A DNA stretch of 64,000 nucleotides from Adiantum capillus-veneris (GCA_014529385.2 CM043944.1:89595384-89659383); one strand, 5' to 3'. Shown: positions 21,228 through 31,048, numbered from the stretch's first letter. The notes: generated by a model from the letters alone, not told the origin. Made by a program: numbers and translations.

Positions 21228-22027
21228 AGTTGGTTTTGTCCTCCCAATTTTGTCGTGGACTCACTAGTGGTTGAAGAGGTGCTACTCGTCCCCTGATCTG
21301 TGTCTTCAGTCACCTCCTCATATGCCTTGCAGTTATCTACAAGATACAATGCCTCTTTTGTGACTTGCTCAAAAGTTACACATACCTTCAAGTGCAAGTC
21401 CTTTTTGAGCGTGTCATTTCGCAATCCTTCTATGAAAAGGACTGATAGTCTTTCATCCTGAGGTAGTTCTTGAGCAGGGCATCTTTCTATGTACTGCTTG
21501 AAACAAAGTGATGCTTCCTTCACTTTCTCGTTTTCCTTTTGCCTAAATGCATAGATCTGGGAGACAGTGTTATGCTTGATCCCCCTTTTTGAGAATTCCT
21601 CAGCGAATTCTCGGAGAAGTTGCTTAATACTTGGGAATTCCAAGCTATTTAATGGTTGGAACCAAGTTAAGGCAGTACCTTCTAATGTCAACCCAAAACC
21701 TTCATATTGAGTGTGGAAACCAGTTGCATGTTCTTCTCTCAACACTTGTTTGAAGATTGACACATGGGCATACGGATCTCCATATCCATTATACTTTTTG
21801 GGTACGCATTTTGCCACCTGAGATGGTCGCATATGTCTGGTTTCTGCAACCATTCTAACAACTCCTGGTCCACCTAGTGTGACTTCTTTAGGTTCATAAT
21901 CTCCTCTTGGTACTAACAGTGGTATCCTATCCGCTATACATTCATCAAGTCGACCTCGTGTAATAGTCGGAGGGATTCCAATGGTGTAAGTGATGTCAGG
22001 AACAGTAATGCCCCTATGTGTGTTCAT
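21206..22027 (-). CDS. Element A: gag capsid
   Basis: A 273-codon ORF starting at ATG 22027. The core matches retrotransposon gag: VPKKYNGYGDPYAHVSIFKQ, GLTLEGTALTWFQPLNSLEF, LLREFAEEFSKRGIKH and LSVLFIEGLRNDTLKKDL. It would form the virus-like particle shell in the cytoplasm. It starts 33 bases after the end of ORF1, in a different frame. Confidence 0.85.
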   Translation of the reverse strand: MNTHRGITVPDITYTIGIPPTITRGRLDECIADRIPLLVPRGDYEPKEVTLGGPGVVRMVAETRHMRPSQVAKCVPKKYNGYGDPYAHVSIFKQVLREEHATGFHTQYEGFGLTLEGTALTWFQPLNSLEFPSIKQLLREFAEEFSKRGIKHNTVSQIYAFRQKENEKVKEASLCFKQYIERCPAQELPQDERLSVLFIEGLRNDTLKKDLHLKVCVTFEQVTKEALYLVDNCKAYEEVTEDTDQGTSSTSSTTSESTTKLGGQNQLCRTLIK

Positions 22028-22059
22028 GGAAGCCCTAGACGCCGTCGATCCTAAAGGTT

Positions 22060-22986
22060 CTATTTTTGGGACTTGTCATGTCCATAAGAATCCTCCACCC
22101 TGGTTCTCAAGGGGCTCACGGGTACAGTCTTAGGTCTGGTGTGAGTAGTCGTGGTTTTTACCTCTTCCGGATTTACATAGTATTGGTGGAGTGGTCCCCC
22201 AAAATATGTATATCTCTCTAATTCCTTACAATCCATTGGAGAGTACTTTCGGCCATACTTGTCCATTATGACCACCTGAATACTTCTGCCCTCCGTGTAC
22301 GTATCAACATACAAGTTTTTTTGGTCTGTCAATTCTTTGATGTGGGGCTCGTCACATATGTAATAGAGTGTTTGTTCTCCATTATTGAACTTATAAAGCC
22401 CCACATATGTGTTGTCTGTGTTTAGGCGCTTTGTCTCATTGGTGCGTTTGAGTACCACTTTTTGTTTCTCCATTTTGGGTGGTTCATCGGCCAGCTCATT
22501 ATCTACCTTGTCCTTGGTGCCGGTCATTCCCCATTTATCCACAATAAAAGGGTTATGAACCACTAGATACATTATTCCCTCGTGATCGAAATATCTATTC
22601 CCATCATAATCAACATCTACAAGGTCTCTGAACTCGCTCGGCTTATTTTTCAACTTCACACAGTAGCGGTCCATTCCATCCTTATAGATTTTGGCCTTAA
22701 GCACATTTTCAAATTGAAACTTCAAATACAACAATTTTACATCAGATGCAGGCTGAGAAGGACTTGCACCCATCAAAGTTGTTCCCTTAGGGTTTGACTT
22801 GTTAGAATCTTCAGTCATGAGGCTGTATGATCTCTCAGACGAAGTGTCTGAGAAATTCTCCTCTAAAATGGGTTCCAAAGGCGGCAATGGTCTCTGATTC
22901 ACACTTTCTTCCGTCAAGTGATTACTCCCTTGATCAAAGATGCTGGGATTCCTATTCTGGTACAATCTTCCTGGTCGCAAATTCAT
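22060..22986 (-). CDS. Element A: ORF1 upstream of gag
   Basis: An intact ORF of about 308 codons from ATG 22986 (MNLRPGRLYQNRNPSIFDQG). It has an N-terminal Ser/Glu-rich tail followed by a compact region with many aromatic and Asp residues (KLLYLKFQFENVLKAKIYKD, GNRYFDHEGIMYLVVHNPF, YVGLYKFNNGEQTLYYICDE) and a basic C-terminus. I recognise no domain. An ORF between the leader and gag is a known trait of Ogre-type Tat elements, which supports the assignment. It is the best-preserved ORF of element A, although the pol genes have decayed. Confidence 0.75.
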   Translation of the reverse strand: MNLRPGRLYQNRNPSIFDQGSNHLTEESVNQRPLPPLEPILEENFSDTSSERSYSLMTEDSNKSNPKGTTLMGASPSQPASDVKLLYLKFQFENVLKAKIYKDGMDRYCVKLKNKPSEFRDLVDVDYDGNRYFDHEGIMYLVVHNPFIVDKWGMTGTKDKVDNELADEPPKMEKQKVVLKRTNETKRLNTDNTYVGLYKFNNGEQTLYYICDEPHIKELTDQKNLYVDTYTEGRSIQVVIMDKYGRKYSPMDCKELERYTYFGGPLHQYYVNPEEVKTTTTHTRPKTVPVSPLRTRVEDSYGHDKSQK

Positions 22987-23004
22987 GAATAATTGGTAAT
23001 ACAA

Positions 23005-24948
23005 AATCCAAACCGAGTTACCTCATTAAATAGTTTGAATCTCTCGTTCGATCTTGCTTGCTGGGTAGTATCTTCTAGTACCTGCAACCTGTCAAGAATT
23101 TGCTTGATAGTTGTGAGCTTACAGTCGTTCTTGTTAGTTCTTGCTTTTAATCGACAAAACTTAGCTAGGTCTGTTCAGTAGCACACAATTCCTTACACAT
23201 CTTCACCAATTTCAATTTTGAAAGAACCACCAGGTTAGTATGGACTAGCTCTTTGTATGGTAAGTTTTTGTCTCTGTTCTGGCTCAGAGGTACATGGATC
23301 GCGATCCATCTTGGGAAGCCAAATGAACTTTTGTTGCTATCATCAGATTTAACATGATTAAGAGGTCTTATGGTGCCAAAATTTTTAGAAATGAACCTTT
23401 GGATTGGAGGCTAAGTTGATTTTGTCACTTTGCCTGAGCTTCTGTCAGTTTTGAGCTGTTGGGATGGTTTCTTGCACCCAAATTCAACTCTAGAAGGACC
23501 ACTAGACTCTCTGTGATGCCCTCTAGCTATGGTGCCAATTTGGTGTCAAATTGTGTCAAGGGAACATGGATCGCGATCCATATTCCTTTGTGTCAAAATA
23601 CACTGAAATTTGTCCCACAGCTAGTCCTTGGCCTAGTGATGTTGGCTATATGGTTTTTGAATGTTTTAAAGCTTTTTAGGGAAGACAAAAGTCAATTTTA
23701 GGGTTTATTTCAGTGGTTTTCCCTTGATCTAATTTTTGCCCTCTTTTTGAAATATTCTAATAAGGGTCCTTTGGGAGAAAGTGTTTCAAATGTTATCACT
23801 TCCCTGCTTGCCTATTATCAACTCAAAATTTCAAAAAGGTACATGGATCACGATCCATGTTTGGCAAGATTTTCGACTGACACTTTGTGACCTGATCACA
23901 CAAGGTATGGTTATGCTATTCCCCAAGTCTTTTTGGATTTGATCAGTTTTTTCCAAGTGAAAAGTAAGATTTTGTGTCTGTTTTGCGGTTTTTTGCAAAC
24001 AACTCCTTTTCTAGTATTTTGACCATATTTTTTCACTTTTTGTCTATAGCTCCTTTTGGAAAAGTTGTTCAACTAGTAATCAAGAGTACACTGATCAAAT
24101 CTTACTGTCAGATTCTACGTGGAACATGGATCACGATCCATGTTGGGAAGCATCTGGACATGAAGTTTGGTTCTGTTGATTCCCTGCTTCTAGTTGATCC
24201 CAATTCTCATCCTTGAATTTGGACAAGTAAAAGTTCAGTTTTCCTTTTTTTTTTGCTTTTTTAAAAGGTTTTGCTCACCCCAATATTTTGATTTTTATGA
24301 TCTTCTAGCACTCTATTTCTGACCAAACTTAAGGTTCTGATGCCTGAGAGCCTGTTCTAAGCAAAGAAAATAGTTTTAGCACATTTTGTCAAAAAAGTAC
24401 ATGGACCACGATCCATGTTCGACAGGCAATTTGAAATTCTTTTGCACAGTCTTTTTCAGCAAGTGTTTTTATCCCCTTCTTGAAGGTTTTGCTGGGTTTC
24501 GTCCAATTTTGAAGCTCTGACCATCACTTCTTCAACTTTTCAAAGTTATGGTCTTCAACACCAAAATAAGGTTTTTGACAGTTTTTCCCTCGATCATTTT
24601 GACCCCAAATGATGGTGTAATTTGTTTCCTAACCTACTCCTATAAACTGAAATGAATCTGCAAACATACATGAACTTAACAGTACGAAAATAACAACAAA
24701 GTGAATGGTGGAACAACCCTTTCCAATCATGTGAAAATCAAAGAACGAAATACTATCTTGTACTTCACTCACAACTTTCTTTGCTCTTGAAGAATAGCAT
24801 TGGCTAGTCTCGGACTCCAGTCTCTACCAAGCACTAAACATATGTCTAGCTGCTTCAGTGTCTATGTGTAAGTAGGACGGGTATCAAACGCTTGAAGGGA
24901 GGTTTTTATTTTTGTACACTGAGTCACTCACCACCTAAGGATCGGTTT
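23005..24948 (-). other. Element A untranslated leader
   Basis: About 1.95 kb between PBS and ORF1, without coding signal. It is built of diverged units of about 275 bp, each with one palindrome copy. Short conserved words recur around each palindrome. Confidence 0.75.
23291..24419. repeat. Palindrome array 1 of element A (five copies, about 275-bp period)
   Basis: Copies of the palindrome with core CATGGATCGCGATCCATG lie at 23291-23312, 23563-23584, 23840-23861, 24123-24144 and 24398-24419. Spacings of 272, 277, 283 and 275 are very regular. The three copies nearest the PBS carry CA in place of CG at the centre. The intervening DNA is far more diverged than the palindrome. The array lies just upstream of ORF1. 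Confidence 0.93.
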
Positions 24949-24965
24949 CCCCGACAGCGGCGCCA
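24949..24965 (-). other. Element A primer-binding site (tRNA-Asp type)
   Basis: On the minus strand TGGCGCCGCTGTCGGGG follows the 5' LTR after one base. It differs at two positions from TGGCGCCGTTGCCGGGG, the complement of the plant tRNA-Asp 3' end used by many Athila/Tat elements. Confidence 0.85.
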
Positions 24966-24966
24966 A

Positions 24967-25845
24967 TGTTATCGGGTCACCGCGACGGATGTCTGCAGCA
25001 TAGCTCTTTTGTACTAACATAATGTCAATATGCAAGGAAGCGACTCGGGATGGGGCACGGAGACTTAATGAGAGTGTCAATCTCACCAAACTGAACCCAA
25101 GGGGCTACTCGTAAATCAACCACTTCTTAGCCAGACAATTAGTATGCGTACAATCTCACCACTCTAGGTCATCACGCCTTTTCGGCATCCAAACGAATCC
25201 GAAATGCAACGAAACTTAAGGAGAGGTATCACAACACTTAAGGGCTCAATCCTACCAAGTTCTGTCACCATCTAGGAAGGTACATAAATAACGATTCATC
25301 ACAAAAAAATGTGCAAAAAACTGAAACAGAAGTACTCGGAAAGGTCCTCCTTAAGCATAGAAACACTTATCCATGGTCAAAACATCAAAAAATAACCATT
25401 TTAACCTCCAAATCAATGCATTTAGCTCACAAACAATGCATCAGGAACCACAACAAAATTGAAAATGATCACACTTAGATTGTAGAGCAAGAGACAAGGA
25501 ACGCAATGTGCTATTCGGAAACGAATTCTGATTACCAGTTCAGGAGAAAAGAAGACTACAATATGTAGCAGTAAGAGGCCTCCACAGTGCACGTTTCTTA
25601 TTCTTCAAGCTAATGACAATTCTCCCCTCAAAACTAAGGGTTTTGACTTTAAAAGTTAAGGGGGCTTTCCCACAGCCATCCGGCCTCTTACAAGGGTGCA
25701 GACTTAGAGAAGTAGAGAGGGTATTGTCTAATTACATCACGGTTACAACTCATCCTAGGCTGGATTACATGGATTTCTTCGAAAAAATAGAGTGTTTACA
25801 GGGTTTGGTGTGCATACGCCTGTAAATGCATGTATCCACCAAACA
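24967..25845 (-). repeat. Element A 5' LTR
   Basis: 879 bp; minus-strand start TGTTTGGTGG, end CCCGATAACA. It contains a degenerate palindrome copy at 25281-25302 equivalent to that in the 3' LTR. Confidence 0.93.
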
Positions 25846-25921
25846 CCCTCAATCCATCTCTATATCCAACTTCGTCTCTACTGCCGACGTGCTGCCGCTC
25901 AAATTCTTGAGTTCTCTTTCT

Positions 25922-26124
25922 TGTTGGAGATCGGGGTGCGGGAGCGAAGACAAGACACACGAGAGAGGGAAGGTAAGAGATCACACACGATGTGGATGGA
26001 GCTTCACTCTGTGTCAACTATGTGTGAGTGAGCCCCTTATTCATATGTATATGAAGAATAAGGTATGAACACATGTGGGCAATCGGACACTAACTGGTCC
26101 TCGGGTGCATGCCTTTAGCCAACA
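25922..26124 (-). repeat. Copia-2 3' LTR
   Basis: 203 bp, closely similar to 29570-29779; the main differences are a short indel and substitutions near the outer end. Confidence 0.95.
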
Positions 26125-26137
26125 ATCTTCCACTAAA
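26125..26137 (-). other. Copia-2 polypurine tract
   Basis: The minus strand reads TTAGTGGAAGAT immediately before the 3' LTR start TGTTGGC. Confidence 0.75.
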
Positions 26138-26319
26138 GACTGTGTGCCGGTAAGTGGAGAGAAAACTACACTAAACTAGTATGTACAAAAGGTGAGAGAA
26201 GACGGCTCTCAACCTACGCCCACTGGCCTACTCCAAGTATGTGAGTGCATCTGTAACCTCTCTAGCATAAATGCAAGGTGCGTACCACTGGGGCTAGAGC
26301 CATGATGACACTCTTGGTG

Positions 26320-26478
26320 CAGCTAACTAGTAAGAACCTGCAATGCTCCACTATGCACCATGCCAATGTCAGTCACCGTACGACTTACAACTCCCATTGC
26401 AAATGCACCAACTGCATAAGCAAGATTAGGTCTCGAGACCAAAAGGTCACACATGAGAGACCCAAAAGCCGACTAAAC
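26320..26478 (-). pseudogene. Copia-2: RT C-terminal tail remnant
   Basis: The minus frame reads SAFGSLMCDLLVSRPNLAYA, VGAFAMGVVS and GALQVL, homologous to the Copia-1 tail at 18650-18850 and to the RT/RNase H junction of copia pol. An upstream stop separates it from protease. Confidence 0.75.
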
Positions 26479-26595
26479 ATGCACTATGTGTGTCAACCTA
26501 TCCCTGTCAGCAACCTCAATGCCATATGCATCCTCATCAAAAACCACCTCACTATGCATCACCATGTCAGCATCATCTGGCAAAGGCATATCTGC

Positions 26596-27327
26596 TTAGA
26601 ATGATTGCAAAACCGAAAAATCAGCACCACTGCAATCACACACAACTATCTGAAGGACACTATCACCCTCAAACGTATCAAATGCATCATAGAACAATGC
26701 ATCGATCTCTGGATCAACTGATGTCACCTCAACTGATGACTGACAAAAAAAAGAAGTGCATCCCCAGAGATACCACTGTCTCGAGAAGCCAAAATGCACA
26801 ACTAGTTGTGTCTCACAAGAGCCTGCTTGCTCTAATTGCCTAACCTCAGTAGGCACACACACAACTGTCTCAGTGCTCTGCATACACAAAGGCAAAGCAT
26901 CATGCGACCCACTAGCAAAGGAAATCCGTCTATGCTGTCTACATGAATGCAGTAATGTCACAGAGATAGTGCCATCCCTCACGTGACTAACATGCATTGG
27001 ATATGTGCTATCAATACTAGCACCACTCGCTAAAACAAGTTGTCCACGATGCAAACTAAAACCGTGCTCATCTAGCACAACATGGCACCCACTGTCTCTC
27101 ATCTGACTCACGGAGACCAAACTCCGAGTCAAACTCGGCACATGGCGAACATGTCTCAACACTAGCATTGCCCCACTTGGCAATGACATCCGAACATCTC
27201 CGGCACCAACAATGTCATGGACTGAACCATCAGTCAAGCGCACATGTCCAAGAAAACCGCTAGTATACGAGCAAAAGTACTCGCGTCTCGGCAAGACATG
27301 AAATGAAGCATCAGTATCTAGCATCCA
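26596..27327 (-). pseudogene. Copia-2: protease-like domain and C-terminal tail
   Basis: In the same frame as gag but after a TAG at 27328-27330. It begins WMLDTDASFHVLPRREYFCS (D-T-D where D-S/T-G is expected), then VRLTDGSVHDIVGAGDVRMS, VLRHVRHVPSLTRSLVSVSQ and LVLASGASIDSTYPMHV. The Gly-to-Asp change at the active site is shared with Copia-1 (D-S-D). It may therefore be an inherited feature of this lineage rather than random decay. Confidence 0.8.
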
Positions 27328-27888
27328 CTACGAAGGTAATGTGCCACCGCATGACATGAGAACCTCAAGAGTAAATATGGAAGCAAGAACAACCTCACCA
27401 TCATGTGTAGCCTCATACACAACATCTGCCTCCGATGTAGTCAAAGCTGAAGCATCCAACCTGTACTGACGTTTGCGTTTTCGCATCCTGCAAAAACAAC
27501 GCCTCTGAATGTGTCCTGTATGTCCACAATGCCAACAAGTGCACAATCTTTGTCTCTGAGACCTGCATCTTGCTCTAGGCACATCTTTGGACTCTGAAGT
27601 GCCATATCTTTGACACAACATCTGCCATAAATCTCTAGTTGTACCTGCTTGCATAATTATGCAATAGACTGACTCTACTAGGCTCAACATAATCGTCGAC
27701 CGCGCTAGTGCATCCAAGTCCTCCCACACACTATCACACATAGACTCTGGCCTCGCATCCTTAACTTGCAGTGGCAATGCTTGGCTCAAACAAGTCAGTG
27801 CATCAAGCATATGCGAGCTCCACCAAGAAAAATCTGACCCATCAAATCTCGTAACAAAGAGCTCAGACTCTGACGTGCGTACTGCCAT
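27328..27888 (-). CDS. Copia-2: gag
   Basis: Open from ATG 27888 (MAVRTSESELFVTRFDGSDF) to TAG 27328. Motifs parallel Copia-1: WWSSHMLDALTCLSQALPLQ, DSVWEDLDALARSTIMLSLV, TTRDLWQMLCQRYG and the CCHC knuckle CWHCGHTGHIQRRC. The TAG lies exactly where Copia-1 reads straight through into protease (SSYWLLDSD). It could be a nonsense mutation or an occasionally suppressed stop. Confidence 0.85.
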   Translation of the reverse strand: MAVRTSESELFVTRFDGSDFSWWSSHMLDALTCLSQALPLQVKDARPESMCDSVWEDLDALARSTIMLSLVESVYCIIMQAGTTRDLWQMLCQRYGTSESKDVPRARCRSQRQRLCTCWHCGHTGHIQRRCFCRMRKRKRQYRLDASALTTSEADVVYEATHDGEVVLASIFTLEVLMSCGGTLPS

Positions 27889-29555
27889 GTCTGGTAACGT
27901 GTACAACCAAAGAGCAGTAAAACCAATCCAAAAAATTGTCGACAACCACACAACTGAGACAGAAGCAAAAAAGCAAGTGCGGAATAGCTCGATGCACAAA
28001 ATATGCACAAGGTCTCCCACTAGAACCACAATCTGTGGGCAAAAGAGATGGATGTGAAATACACGTCGCAATCCAAACTGCCAAACAGTATGGAAAACCT
28101 GTGACCAACACTGCCACAAACCTGGATGCGGAAACTCGTCGCAATCCAAAGCATGCTAGCACTATGGCAAACAAAGCAAACAATGCTCAAGATCACAAAC
28201 TAGGGCGAGTAATCCAAGCCAAAACTGAGTGCAATAACTCAAGCCAAATATGGTGAATACCATGCGCATAAGAACAAGAACTCTTGGGAAAAATTTACCA
28301 GAGTTCCGACGTAAAATGGCTATCTAACCCAAAATAACCATAAGCCAAAAGAACATGCTCAACAAGAGCCAATGCGCAGTCAATCTACACTCAATACATA
28401 TGAGCTATCCCAAAAGCTCAACACAAACTGTGCATATCACCTCAGGAGACCATACATGCCAAATCACTCTTGATATGCAAAATCGTCTCACGCATGCACT
28501 GTGGAAATAGGCATATCAAATGGCAAGATACCTGGATGCATAATCATTGCCAAATCAAGGCACAAATGATGCTTAAAATAGCTCTTATTGCCTCGATAAA
28601 TCACGGAGCACTATGTCCGGAAAAGCGCACTACACGCACAACCACATGGCAATACAATAGAGCAACAGCCTATGCACTAACCGTACATCAAATAAGCATA
28701 CACAATGGCTGCAAAATCAGCCCATATACATGCCAAAATTCCTTTCAATTGCCACAACACTTTGTACACAAAGCTCTTTGACGGCAACAAAGTACACTTG
28801 TCTCGTATGCAACACTGCACAGCCAACCACTGAGCATAACATGCTCACAATATCTGCCAAAACCCATAGATCTATGGCGAGTAGATAACTTGCATGGAAA
28901 ACACAAAAAAGCAAACCACGCTCTCACAATCTGCAAATCATAGAACCAAAATGCCACCTGTATCTACAACGAGAACCTAAACGTCACCAGAAACAGCTCC
29001 CACATGAGAGAAACTGTCCATGTACCTACTTTGGCTAGCCAGGTGCTAGCACACACATGCCAAAGCTATGGGCTACCCTGCTCTATACTCACCAAAAGAA
29101 GGTAAAACAGGAGGTAATCTGTGTCGATCTGGGAAAGGACTCCACCTATAGTGCCGATGCCGACAACTACGCTCCGAAATAAAAAATTTGGAATACACAC
29201 AGATGCTGCAAAAAATTCTATGGTCAAAATTGGGTCACATAGGCACCACCATCGCGTCTAGAATGTGCCAAAACCTTGGGATAGAGTCCTGGGTTGCTCA
29301 GTTCTGAGTCCGTGTGAGGGAGTTATGCCCAAAAATGTGTTTTTCGGGCCAAAACACACTACGGAAATCAATTTCTGCAACCCTCCTACAAGAGTGGCTG
29401 CAAATAACCATACACACATGCAACACACTCTCCCCTCAAGCTTGGAAATGTCCCTCAAGCTTCCATGAGCTCAGATCTGTTGCATCTCAAGCTCTCTCTC
29501 CGCCATAGCCGAGCTCTGAGGCACTGTCATACTCCACCGCACCACCACCACCGCA
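27889..29555 (-). other. Copia-2 untranslated leader
   Basis: About 1.67 kb between PBS and gag without a convincing ORF. The minus strand is rich in TGCATATG/TTTGC words, like the equally long leader of Copia-1. Confidence 0.6.
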
Positions 29556-29567
29556 ACTCTGATACCA
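29556..29567 (-). other. Copia-2 primer-binding site (tRNA-iMet type)
   Basis: The minus strand reads TGGTATCAGAGT two bases after the LTR end CTCCAACA. Confidence 0.92.
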
Positions 29568-29569
29568 GT

Positions 29570-29779
29570 TGTTGGAGATTGGGGTGCGGGAGAGAAGACA
29601 AGACACACGAGAGAGGGAAGGGAAGAGAGCACACACGATGTGGGTGGAGCTTCACTCTGTGTCAACTATGTGTGAGTGAGCCCCTTATTCATATGTATAT
29701 GAAGAATAAGGTATGAACACATGTGGGCGGTTGGACACTAAGTGGTCCCCGGGTGCAGGCACACTGCCTTTGCCCAACA
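29570..29779 (-). repeat. Copia-2 5' LTR
   Basis: 210 bp; the minus strand starts TGTTGGGCAAAGG and ends CTCCAACA. Confidence 0.95.
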
Positions 29780-29809
29780 TTTCTCTCTTTCCCCCTTTTA
29801 TTTCGCAAT

Positions 29810-29993
29810 ATGATGGCCCCAAAGCGAGTGACTCGAAGCTCAAAGGATGTTCATGCCGCTTCACCTCCAAGAAAGGTGCAAAAGAAGGCATTAACTACTC
29901 CAAATGTAGCTCAAGTGGAGGTATCGGTTGTGGAAGAAGTCAAAGTTGTCCAACCTCAACCACGAAAGGTATTCGAACGTGTTGCTCATCCGG
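29810..29993 (+). CDS. Candidate first exon of an unidentified gene
   Basis: From tandem ATGs at 29810 the frame reads MMAPKRVTRSSKDVHAASPP, then RKVQKKALTTPNVAQVEVSV and PQPRKVFERVAHP. It is basic and Pro/Val-rich, like the N-terminus of a nuclear protein. A good splice donor follows (CCG|GTAAGATGA at 29994), with a stop just beyond, so it could be exon 1. Copia-2 lies about 30 bp upstream, in what would be its 5' untranslated region. It might instead be the gag start of an unrecognised element. I do not recognise the protein. Confidence 0.3.
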
Positions 29994-30234
29994 TAAGATG
30001 AATGTATGATTTTGTATTGTTATACATGATGACCAATAAGTCAAGCTTAGGAATTCCCTTTTAAACTATTTAAGAAACGTGATTATATCAAGAAACAAGC
30101 ATATGATTTCATAGAGTAGTGAAAGAATTGTTTGATAAATTGCCTTTGTTTGATATTAAAAGCTTAATCTTGTTTGTTAAGAAATCACTTAAAGAAAACA
30201 ATTGTTGAAAGAATATCTTGTTTCCAAATGAAAC

Positions 30235-30360
30235 TCGCGGTTAGCGAAGAATAAGTTGAGGTTATAAGCTCTCTTTTTGTCTCTTGCGATTAGCAAGATT
30301 CCTTGCGGTTAGCAGGATGCCTTGCGGCTAGCGAGATACTCTCTTGCGGTTAGCAAATAA
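30235..30360. repeat. 19-bp minisatellite (TTGCGGTTAGCAAGAT type)
   Basis: At least four adjacent degenerate units at 30280-30358 of the form CCTTGCGGTTAGCAGGAT, with looser copies on both sides (30235, 30405). It would lie in the intron of the exon candidate above. Confidence 0.8.
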
Positions 30361-31048
30361 GTAAATCCTTTGCAAAGTCTCTGTTGGTTAGATAGAGAAA
30401 GTCTGCGGGTAGCAGCAAACTCTTAAGCATAATTGAAAGATTCATTTTTGTTGAATTATAGGACTGTCTTCATTAGATCATGTTTGAGAAAGAATTGTTC
30501 TGGTGATGTTTGAAGGGCTATATGAAAGAATCTATGGACGAAATTAATAAAGAAACAATTTTTGTATATGTAAAACAACGTGGTAGTAATTCGAAAACAA
30601 GAAGAATGGGTGAGTGCGGTGTGGAAAGTGGGAGACTAGTATTCTAACGGATCTATGTCTACGGGCAAGTGGACCCGATTAGTCGGGTACTTTTCACAAG
30701 ATTACTATTTAGTTTAGACTATGTCTCATATCATATTCAGGGTTTATGAATGGCAGTCATGCCTCTTAAATGTGGAAAAAAAAGTGTTGTTTATGGATTC
30801 AATATTTCAATGGGATTTTATCTTTATGTTATAAGAAATAGCTTCCATTAGAATCCTTGATTTATAGACCTGGCCTGTGGCGTACGACCCTTACAACCAC
30901 GATCATGATGGATAAAGGACTTCCTCTCTTCCGTTTCTCGTATCTCTGCTTCATGGAAACGGAGTAGGGTGTCGTCAATGAAACTTGAGAATAAAGGAAG
31001 GCCATCTATCAAGTCGCCCCAATCTTCTGGAGTTGGGGACCTCACAAT
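30361..31048. other. Unassigned region with a weak minus ORF
   Basis: Minus frame 31045-30848 (PEDWGDLIDGLPLFSSFIDD, LLRFHEAEIRETEERKSF) is protein-like but unrecognised. Nothing else is visible here. Confidence 0.25.

Larger units (their letters stand above)
4575..25845 (-). mobile_element. Element A: giant Tat/Ogre-like Ty3/gypsy retrotransposon
   Basis: A 21.3-kb minus-strand element (about 17.6 kb without the nested Copia-1). It has two highly similar LTRs (4575-5446 and 24967-25845), beginning TGTTTGGTGG and ending in TA(A)CA, a PBS next to the 5' LTR and a PPT next to the 3' LTR. Likely TSDs are ccctt (4570-4574) and ccctc (25846-25850), 4 of 5 matching. Order on the minus strand is leader with palindrome array, extra ORF1, gag, zinc knuckles, PR, RT (core deleted), IN, second PR-like domain, second palindrome array, long coiled-coil ORF, LTR. 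An ORF upstream of gag, a tRNA-Asp-type PBS and great length are known for Ogre/Tat elements. It is non-autonomous because RT motif YxDD and RNase H are gone. Confidence 0.92.
25922..29779 (-). mobile_element. Copia-2: non-autonomous Ty1/copia element
   Basis: A 3,858-bp element with LTRs 25922-26124 and 29570-29779 and a perfect TSD TTTCT (25917-25921 and 29780-29784). It has an iMet PBS and a PPT. It encodes gag and protease, plus the same short RT-tail remnant as Copia-1, with no integrase, RT core or RNase H. Its LTR sequence is unrelated to that of Copia-1 apart from the TGTTGG start. Confidence 0.96.

Noticed and set aside
23291-24419. CRISPR-like array
   Set aside because: Regular spacing, but spacers are about 255 bp and diverged, the repeat is a palindrome inside an LTR retrotransposon, and the DNA is plant nuclear.
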